DNA of 9,877 nucleotides. Source: CAYUNT01 sp964446285 (GTDB taxonomy: Bacteria > Sumerlaeota > Sumerlaeia > SLMS01 > CAYUNT01). Of the stretch, positions 4,913-9,877 are shown piece by piece. The translations under genes and the position numbers were made by a program. The stretch is from the NCBI GenBank assembly GCA_964446285.1, contig CAYUNT010000171.1, positions 1 to 9,877 of the forward strand, in the 5' to 3' direction. The notes under the pieces were generated by a model. That model was not told the DNA's origin. It searched no databases and was given only the letters and a program-made list of their open reading frames with translations. Within the stretch, counting starts at the first letter, position 1; the number at the start of each line of letters is the position of its first letter.

Positions 4913-6967
4913 TTAATTGCCTATCGGTTTGCGGGACAATTCGAGTGAATCTATCGCGGGAAGCCAGCGCGCGGGATTGAACGCGGGCTGTTCCCATTCA
5001 AATTGCTGAGGCGCGCGAGCGCGGCGATCCGACGGATCGGGCGCAGGAAGTCCAAGCCGCGCCACGACGCTGTTCGAGCCGATCAACCACTCCGATTGCG
5101 GAACGTCGAAAAAAACTCCCTGCAATGTCTGCGTAGTCAGGCGTCCGGCAAAAGCCGTGCGGCCATTCACCTCGATTTGCAAAACGGGAGGGGGTTCGTT
5201 CGGGCGCAGCGCGGGAATTTCTGCCGGTTGGGACGACCGGATGAAGATGCGACTTTCCTTGCGCTGCGTCGCAGGAATGCCAAACACTTTGCGGATTTCC
5301 TGAAGCCGCAGCCGGCGCGAGTCTTCCCAGATTTCGGATTCCTTTTGTGGGCTGGCGCTTTGGAGCTGAATCACCGCAGCGCATTTTTCCACTTTGTCCG
5401 AAATCTGCCGCCATGCCCGCGCGCCATAGACGCCAATGATGATTCCTGGAATCAGAAGAACCAGCGCAACCCGAAGCGCCCATAGAAGCACAGTATTGCG
5501 GCGGCTTTGCGCTTGCGGTTGAGGGAGCGGAAGCGCCGGCACATCATTCACAGCCAGCACTGACGCGGCGAAAAGCGGAATGGAACATCCGAGTGCAGAA
5601 AAACTAGGCAGCGGAGCGAGAAGCGCCCCGGCCAGCACAAGAAGTCCCATTCGCAACAACAAATAATGCGCGGGAACCGGCCCTGAGGAAAAAGCGAGAA
5701 TCCGGCGCAGCTCCCAAACGGCCAGGCATACGAACAGAAGCGGCCCCACGGCGCCAAGGCCCATTGCGCGCAGACTGTGCGCGAGTCCGGGGAGCGCGGC
5801 CAGGCAGCCTTCTTCTTCCAAGGCGGCGGCCTGATCGAATGGCGCAAGAACCAGGTTCTGGACCAGCCGCCCCGCATCCTGCCAATAGGGAATCAGAGAG
5901 GCCACAAAAGGAAGCAAAAACAAAAGCAGTGGAAGCGATGGGAATTCGCCCTTGGCACCGCACTTTTCGTCCAAAGACGAGTTCGCAGTCGCATTTCCGG
6001 ATCGTCCGCCGCCCGCCGCAAGCCACGCGAAATACACAGGCACGATCAGCATAATCCAGGGCGTGCACGAGGCGGCAAATCCCAGGCACAACGCCGCGAG
6101 AGCATGGCGCCCGCGGCCCGCGAGCAATCCAAAGAACGCCAGTCCCAGCCATGTGCCCGCCATCGCCGGATCCACGGCGGCGCGCCCCCCAAGCAAGGGT
6201 TCGTGGAGTATCAGCATTGCGCCGAAAACAAGCAAGGCGGCGGATAATAGACGTTGAGAATCGCTCGGCGAATAGCAAAGCAACGTGCCGCTTGCCATCC
6301 AGAGCCATAAAATACAGAGCGCCATCACAGCCGCCACGCCGAACAATCGAGAATCGAATCCGTAGTCGCGGCCAAGAGAATCCATCCATACAACAATCGG
6401 CATATAAGGAAGGGATTTGTTAGGCCGCGCAGAGCTGGAACGCCAAGCCTCGCCGGAATTTTCCGCATCGGCCTCGTCCCGCGCATCAGAGCTCTCCGCC
6501 GCGAAGTCCCTGTCATCGGAGGCACGTGCCGAAATGTTTCGCGCGCTCGTTTTCCGCGTGGAAAGACGGGGTCCATAAGGTGAGCCGCCCGTTTCCTCCG
6601 CGCGGTTCACGGCTTCCCGGATGTCCGCATAGGCAGAGGCGGGCTGCGAAGAATCGACCGGAGAGAAAAGGATTTGCCGGATTCCATCTTGCACATCGGT
6701 GCCCAACCTCCAAATGTTCAGCAGCAATACACCAACCAGAATTACACGCCCAGCAATTTGCCACCCGCGCGTTTCGTATTTCTCCTGATTTCGCCATCCC
6801 CACGCACTTAATTTCGGAGAGAGCGATTGCCAATATGTCATCGCGCAAAAGCCAAACACAATCCAGGCAATCGGCTGAATGGCGTCCGCGTTGCCCTCTT
6901 CCTTCAGCGCCTTATGCAGGCTATGGACAATTGCCACGGTGAGTATTGCAGCCAGGTATCGAACCAT
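4913..6967 (-). CDS. GT-C-like multi-spanning membrane protein (GT87-like), with C-terminal domain
   Basis: The 684-residue integral membrane protein has about ten or more hydrophobic segments, for example near residues 1-15, 31-46, 72-86, 208-230, 238-256, 270-284, 288-318, 344-360, 402-425, 433-475 and 494-514. After an early membrane segment, YADIREAVNRAEETGGSPYG, and then LPYMP, resemble the first periplasmic loop of GT-C/GT87-type polyprenyl-phosphate sugar transferases. The later pattern of helix, GRGRHALAALCLGFAASCTPW, helix also resembles GT87, but no catalytic proof is visible. Two oddities stand out: a low-complexity Ser/Arg/Asp insert (about 133-184) splits the PYG...LPY loop, and a soluble tail of about 150 residues (535-684) looks beta-rich (LQIEVNGRTAFAG, SNSVVARLGL). 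The ATG has a GAGG with 8-base spacing. The gene lies 92 bases after ftsY on the same strand and may be co-transcribed. The start of its 3' neighbour is convergent. Confidence 0.6.
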   Translation of the reverse strand: MVRYLAAILTVAIVHSLHKALKEEGNADAIQPIAWIVFGFCAMTYWQSLSPKLSAWGWRNQEKYETRGWQIAGRVILVGVLLLNIWRLGTDVQDGIRQILFSPVDSSQPASAYADIREAVNRAEETGGSPYGPRLSTRKTSARNISARASDDRDFAAESSDARDEADAENSGEAWRSSSARPNKSLPYMPIVVWMDSLGRDYGFDSRLFGVAAVMALCILWLWMASGTLLCYSPSDSQRLLSAALLVFGAMLILHEPLLGGRAAVDPAMAGTWLGLAFFGLLAGRGRHALAALCLGFAASCTPWIMLIVPVYFAWLAAGGGRSGNATANSSLDEKCGAKGEFPSLPLLLFLLPFVASLIPYWQDAGRLVQNLVLAPFDQAAALEEEGCLAALPGLAHSLRAMGLGAVGPLLFVCLAVWELRRILAFSSGPVPAHYLLLRMGLLVLAGALLAPLPSFSALGCSIPLFAASVLAVNDVPALPLPQPQAQSRRNTVLLWALRVALVLLIPGIIIGVYGARAWRQISDKVEKCAAVIQLQSASPQKESEIWEDSRRLRLQEIRKVFGIPATQRKESRIFIRSSQPAEIPALRPNEPPPVLQIEVNGRTAFAGRLTTQTLQGVFFDVPQSEWLIGSNSVVARLGLPAPDPSDRRARAPQQFEWEQPAFNPARWLPAIDSLELSRKPIGN

Positions 6968-6979
6968 GGGGCCAGCCTC
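6968..6979 (-). promoter_or_regulatory. Ribosome binding site of the GT-C-like gene
   Basis: On the minus strand GAGG (6976-6979) precedes the ATG at 6967 by 8 bases. This is the clearest Shine-Dalgarno in the window and supports that start. Confidence 0.5.
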
Positions 6980-7045
6980 GACTCAACTCGACCGCGCTGC
7001 AACCTTTCGCGCCAACTCCGCGCGCCTTGTCCGCACCTTCGCCCG

Positions 7046-7063
7046 CGCGCCTATCGCGCCTAT
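7046..7063 (-). repeat. Tandem 9-bp duplication over the ftsY stop codon
   Basis: CGCGCCTAT occurs twice in a row (7046-7054 and 7055-7063). On the coding strand this places an in-frame TAG, GCG, CGA, TAG at the end of ftsY, giving two stop codons nine bases apart. It is probably a small slippage duplication. Confidence 0.7.
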
Positions 7064-8268
7064 TCGGAAAACAGCGCCTCGACAAACTGGCGCGGATCGA
7101 AGTCGCGCAGGTCGTCCTCGCCCTCGCCAATGCCAATCAGCGTAATAGGAATATCAAACAAATCGCGAATGGCGATCAAGACGCCGCCTTTGGCTGTGCC
7201 GTCGAGTTTGGTCATGATGATGCCGCTCACTTGCGCGGCCTCGGTGAAGATGCGCGTTTGCTGAACGGCGTTTTGGCCGGTGGTGGCGTCGAGCACGAGG
7301 AGCGTTTCATGCGGCGCCTCGGGCATTACCTTCTGGATCACGCGGCGCACCTTGCGAAGTTCGTCCATGAGGTCGGATTTCGTGTGGAGGCGGCCCGCTG
7401 TGTCGATAAACACTACATCGACGCCATCGCGGCGCGCCTGTTGGATGCCGTCGAAGCAAATCGCCGCCGGGTCGCCGCCCTCGCGCCCGCGCACAAACGA
7501 CGAGCCGGAGCGTTTGGCCCAGATTTCCAGCTGCTCGATTGCCGCCGCGCGGAACGTATCGCCCGCAACAATCATGGTTTTCAGCCCCGCGCGGGCGCAA
7601 CGCTTGGCCATTTTGCCGATGGTGGTTGTTTTTCCGGTGCCGTTCACGCCCACCACCAAAACCACATAAGGGCGCGCGTCGCGGTCGATCTCGAAGGTGC
7701 GCGTGCGTTTGCAGATGATTTCTGTTATGACCTCTTTGAAAAGATCGAGCACCTGCGCGGCATTTTCCGGATTGCGCGCCTTCGAGAGCGTGCGCATCCG
7801 CTCGATAATGCGGTCCGTGGTTTGCGGGCCGACGTCCGCCTGGATTAGAATGCCTTCAATCTGGTCTATGAGGTTGTCATCCAGTTTGCCCGAAAGGCGG
7901 ATGGCCTGGCGGACCTTCTGGATCACCGAGGCTTTTGTTTTTGCCAGGCGCTCTTTGAGGCGCGCGAAAAATCCCGGTTTGGAGGCTGGCGCGGGAGCGG
8001 GAGGAGGAGAAGGAGGAGCGGCAGGCGGCGTTTTCGCAGGCGCTGCGGCAGCGGACGATATGGCAGCCGGAATTGCAGGCGGAGCCGCAGCCACCGGAGC
8101 GCGCGGTGTTTCCGCAGGCGGCGCTTCGAGAACAGCGCCAGCGGAGTTATCGGCTGCCCCGGATTCTTCTTCCTCTTTGGGCAGGATTTGTTTGCGTTGG
8201 AACAATCGGCTGAAAAAGCCAGGTTTTTTCTCTGGAGCAGGCTGGGGGGGAACAGGCGGCACAATCAT
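7060..8268 (-). CDS. ftsY: Signal recognition particle receptor FtsY
   Basis: FtsY is the SRP GTPase receptor that docks SRP-ribosome complexes to the SecYEG translocon at the inner membrane. From the ATG the protein has 402 residues. The N-terminus has a membrane-targeting element KKPGFFSRLF (about 14-23), then a Pro/Ala-rich linker in place of the acidic A domain of E. coli, then a second KPGFFARLKERLAKTK element (97-112) leading into the N domain. The GTPase motifs are complete: GVNGTGKTTT (207-216), DTFRAAA (237-243), DTAGRL (289-294) and TKLDGTAKGG (353-362), and the protein ends FVEALFSE. For the start, an upstream in-frame TTG at 8298 is less likely. ATG 8268 is directly preceded by GGGAG, which is too close. 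GTG 8262, two codons later, has the same GGGAG at 6-base spacing and may be the real start. The stop is a TAG inside a 9-bp tandem repeat. Confidence 0.97.
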   Translation of the reverse strand: MIVPPVPPQPAPEKKPGFFSRLFQRKQILPKEEEESGAADNSAGAVLEAPPAETPRAPVAAAPPAIPAAISSAAAAPAKTPPAAPPSPPPAPAPASKPGFFARLKERLAKTKASVIQKVRQAIRLSGKLDDNLIDQIEGILIQADVGPQTTDRIIERMRTLSKARNPENAAQVLDLFKEVITEIICKRTRTFEIDRDARPYVVLVVGVNGTGKTTTIGKMAKRCARAGLKTMIVAGDTFRAAAIEQLEIWAKRSGSSFVRGREGGDPAAICFDGIQQARRDGVDVVFIDTAGRLHTKSDLMDELRKVRRVIQKVMPEAPHETLLVLDATTGQNAVQQTRIFTEAAQVSGIIMTKLDGTAKGGVLIAIRDLFDIPITLIGIGEGEDDLRDFDPRQFVEALFSE

Positions 8269-8509
8269 CTCCCAAACGAAAAGGGTCGGACCGGTCAAAC
8301 CCGCAAGGGCGCTGGAGTGTATGAATCCGCCCCTCTTCGGCGCAAAGGAAAATCATGCGGGCAAGTCCAATTCGTTCTTCTCGCGCCTTCGCAAATGGCG
8401 CGCGCGAGGCGCTCGCCGCCGAGAATTCGCTCGACCCTGCCGCGCCCTGTCTTTCATATCCAATCCGGGGTCTGAGAGGGTTTGCCCCTTGCTCCAGAGC
8501 GGGATTGCA

Positions 8510-8537
8510 TTGCGTCAGCCTGGGGCCTGCCTATAAA
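8510..8537 (+). promoter_or_regulatory. Candidate sigma70-type promoter for the glycosyltransferase
   Basis: TTGCGT at 8510-8515 and TATAAA at 8532-8537 are separated by 16 bases, close to the consensus -35/-10 arrangement. Transcription would start near 8544, just before the hairpin repeat at 8551, leaving a leader of roughly 55 bases to the ATG at 8600. The match is good in an otherwise GC-rich region, but one TATAAAT copy also recurs at 8576. Confidence 0.4.
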
Positions 8538-8582
8538 TTGGAATGGGAATCTTGGACGGGACGTCCAAGCCACCTTATAAAT
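8532..8582. repeat. REP-like hairpin unit flanked by TATAAAT direct repeats
   Basis: CTTGGACG (8551-8558) and CGTCCAAG (8562-8569) form a perfect 8-bp stem with loop GGA, followed by CCACC. The unit matches the one at 2549-2573 except for compensating changes in the stem (G to A with C to T) and one change in the loop. The heptamer TATAAAT occurs on both sides (8532-8538 and 8576-8582), as a target-site duplication would look, though AT-rich heptamers can recur by chance. Confidence 0.55.
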
Positions 8583-8599
8583 CTTTATGCAGTTTCTTC

Positions 8600-9400
8600 A
8601 TGCAACCATCTGAACAAAACCCAGTCGCATTTCATCCTCCCGCGCTGCCGTATCTGGCGGCGGGTGCATCAGGCGTCAGTTCATTCCTGCCGTTATCCGA
8701 AGCCCTGAATCGCATTACGCTTTCGATCATCATGCCTATTTACAACGAGCGCGAGTTCCTCGGGCGTGTGCTCGAACGCGTTCGCGCCGTCCCGATCAAA
8801 AAGGAACTCATCCTCGTGGACGATTGCTCGACCGACGGAACGCGCGAATTGCTCCAGGCGGAGGCGGAAAAGCCAGATACCATAGTGCTGTATCATCCCA
8901 AAAATTTCGGCAAAGGCGCAGCCATCCGCACGGGACTCACGCACGCCACGGGCGATATTGTCCTGATCCAGGACGCCGACCTCGAATACGAGCCTATGGA
9001 AATCCCGTGGATCATCATGCCTATCGCCGAAGGGCGCTGCAAAGTATCGTATGGGTCGCGCTTTCTCGGGCGAAGCCCCACCGGGATGCGCCTGCCCAAT
9101 TACGTCGCCAACCGCCTGCTTGCGTTGATGGTGACTTTGCTTTTCGGGCAGGTTATTTCCGACGAAGCCACGGCCTACAAATCCTTCCGTCGCGATCTCA
9201 TCCAATCCATTCCGCTCAAATGCGAACGGTTTGAATTCTGCCCTGAGGTCACGGCGAAAGTGCTCTTGCGCGGCGAACGCATTCACGAAGTCCCCTGCAC
9301 GTTTTTTGCCCGCACGTTCGAGGAAGGCAAAAAAATCGGCTGGCGCGATTTCTTCGTGGCGGTTTCAACTCTGCTCAAATGCCGCCTGGGATTGATGTGA
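8600..9400 (+). CDS. Family 2 glycosyltransferase, polyprenyl-phosphate sugar transferase type
   Basis: The protein is a soluble GT-A-fold glycosyltransferase of 266 residues, resembling DPM1-like enzymes that transfer a sugar from a nucleotide donor to a polyprenyl phosphate at the cytoplasmic membrane face. Visible motifs are SIIMPIYNE (about 42-50), LVDDCSTDGT (72-81), NFGKGAAIRTG (102-112) and the metal/donor-binding QDADLEY (124-130). YGSRFLGR, DEATAYKSFRRD and RFEFCPEVTAK follow, a typical order for this subfamily. No C-terminal membrane helices are present, unlike GtrB/ArnC-type members. An in-frame ATG at 8543 would start in the leader and translate straight through the hairpin repeat, so I placed the start at ATG 8600; ATG 8732 (MPIYNE) would cut the first strand. 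There is no clear Shine-Dalgarno sequence. The gene stands alone, divergent from ftsY and convergent with the glycine-rich gene. Its lipid and sugar substrates cannot be deduced. Confidence 0.9.
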   Translation: MQPSEQNPVAFHPPALPYLAAGASGVSSFLPLSEALNRITLSIIMPIYNEREFLGRVLERVRAVPIKKELILVDDCSTDGTRELLQAEAEKPDTIVLYHPKNFGKGAAIRTGLTHATGDIVLIQDADLEYEPMEIPWIIMPIAEGRCKVSYGSRFLGRSPTGMRLPNYVANRLLALMVTLLFGQVISDEATAYKSFRRDLIQSIPLKCERFEFCPEVTAKVLLRGERIHEVPCTFFARTFEEGKKIGWRDFFVAVSTLLKCRLGLM

Positions 9401-9471
9401 TATCAATTTCCCTGGATTCTGTTCCGAATCGCCTGTCATGGTTTTCGCGGTCAGAATCGCATCTTCCCACC

Positions 9472-9877
9472 TCAGTAATAGAGCCAGTCCGCGACGGCGG
9501 TTACGCATTCTTCATCGGTGCAAACTCGCGGGGCCATGAGCGTGCCGGAATTGGATACCATGCCGCTGGGGTTGAATCGCAACTTGATGGTTCCGCCGTT
9601 ATATCCCGTTGAATTCCCGCCGAGCGTGCGGATAGTCGCTCCCGATTCAATCACGGCGCTCGCGGCGGATTCGAGTTGCAGGAGAATGCCGCCTCCCGCG
9701 CCCTTGCCACCGGACGTTGCGCCCGGGCCGCCCGCAAGACCTTGTTGTTCCGGGTTGGTTCCGCCGCCGCCTCCTATACCTCCGTTCGCGCCCATGCGAC
9801 CGCTGGCGTCAATTCGCGCGCCAGACCGCAAATAAAAAGCCGAAGAGGCGTAGATGCGGACTGTGCCACCCCCTCTT
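9472..9877 (-). CDS. C-terminal end of a glycine-rich, probably exported protein (partial)
   Basis: The frame is open from the window edge to a TGA at 9472-9474, so only the last about 134 residues are seen and the start lies beyond base 9877. The sequence is rich in Gly and short polar strands: a VRIYASSAF strand, then GARIDASGRMGANGG, IGGGGG, GGKGAGGGILLQLES, GATIRTLGGNSTG and GGTIKLRF. Alternation of Gly-rich turns with short beta strands is typical of large beta-solenoid or surface-matrix proteins in environmental bacteria. The end differs: a short segment with two cysteines (VCTDEECVTAVADW) and a final LYY, with no anchor of a named type that I recognise. The function is unknown. The gene converges on the glycosyltransferase with 71 bases between stop codons and no clear terminator in between. 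Confidence 0.7.
   Translation of the reverse strand, partial: RGGGTVRIYASSAFYLRSGARIDASGRMGANGGIGGGGGTNPEQQGLAGGPGATSGGKGAGGGILLQLESAASAVIESGATIRTLGGNSTGYNGGTIKLRFNPSGMVSNSGTLMAPRVCTDEECVTAVADWLYY

Larger units (their letters stand above)
8269..8599. other. Divergent intergenic region between ftsY and the glycosyltransferase
   Basis: These 331 bases lie between divergently read genes. I see no supported gene; the frames that cross it lack recognisable protein features. The left half (8269-8500) shows no clear site apart from the GGGAG before ftsY. The right part holds a candidate promoter (8510-8537) and a hairpin repeat (8551-8574) that lies in the presumed 5' leader of the glycosyltransferase mRNA. 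Confidence 0.6.

Noticed and set aside
6946..7848. Long plus-strand reading frame opposite ftsY
   Set aside because: It lies opposite the unmistakable FtsY GTPase domain and encodes a His/Arg-rich nonsense-like sequence.
8355..8708. Plus-strand frame in the ftsY-glycosyltransferase spacer
   Set aside because: It passes through the hairpin repeat and overlaps the glycosyltransferase in another frame, with no recognisable motifs.
9401..9471. Bidirectional terminator between the glycosyltransferase and the glycine-rich gene
   Set aside because: Only weak 5-bp palindromes (GATTC/GAATC at 9415-9430 and TTGAT/ATCAA at 9392-9406) are present, without T-runs.
1..9877. CRISPR array, tRNA, rRNA, prophage or integrase
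   Set aside because: No regularly spaced direct repeats, no tRNA-like folds that I could recognise, and no phage or recombinase motifs in any frame.

Overview
The window looks like a chromosomal segment of a free-living, GC-rich, Gram-negative-type bacterium. Several starts lack clear Shine-Dalgarno sequences. There are also several families of small palindromic, REP-like repeats between genes, and a glycine-rich, probably surface-exposed protein. This combination is compatible with the PVC superphylum (Planctomycetota/Verrucomicrobiota) or neighbouring uncultivated phyla. That placement is an impression only, because no rRNA or other diagnostic phylogenetic marker is present apart from ftsY.

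Layout, left to right. Positions 1-454 hold no convincing gene but several hairpin repeats, including a striking inverted pair at 211-272. Positions 455-2431 (+) encode a polynucleotide-kinase-like P-loop protein fused to a long unrecognised C-terminal region. Positions 2432-2829 are an intergenic region with a 100-bp MITE/REP-pair-like element (16-bp perfect terminal inverted repeats enclosing two hairpins) and possible regulatory sites. Positions 2836-3783 and 3811-4899 (+) are a two-gene operon for the two permease subunits of a carbohydrate-type ABC importer; the second carries an unusual extra loop of about 90 residues. It converges, with only 13 bases between stop codons, on a multi-spanning GT-C-like membrane protein (4913-6967, -). 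That gene lies directly downstream of ftsY (7060-8268, -), the SRP receptor GTPase. After an intergenic region containing a candidate promoter and another hairpin repeat, 8600-9400 (+) encodes a soluble family-2 glycosyltransferase of the polyprenyl-phosphate sugar transferase type. The right edge (9472-9877, -) is the C-terminal end of a glycine-rich protein whose beginning lies outside the window.

How they fit together: the permease pair is the membrane channel of a sugar importer whose binding protein and ATPase are not in this window. The GT2 enzyme (a typical maker of lipid-linked sugars) and the GT-C-like membrane protein (a family that uses lipid-linked sugars) could act in the same envelope-glycan chemistry. 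They are on opposite strands with ftsY between them, so this is only an inference. FtsY is housekeeping. I see no defence island, phage, CRISPR, tRNA or rRNA. The most distinctive content is the repeat families, whose stems change in compensating pairs, and the kinase fusion protein.
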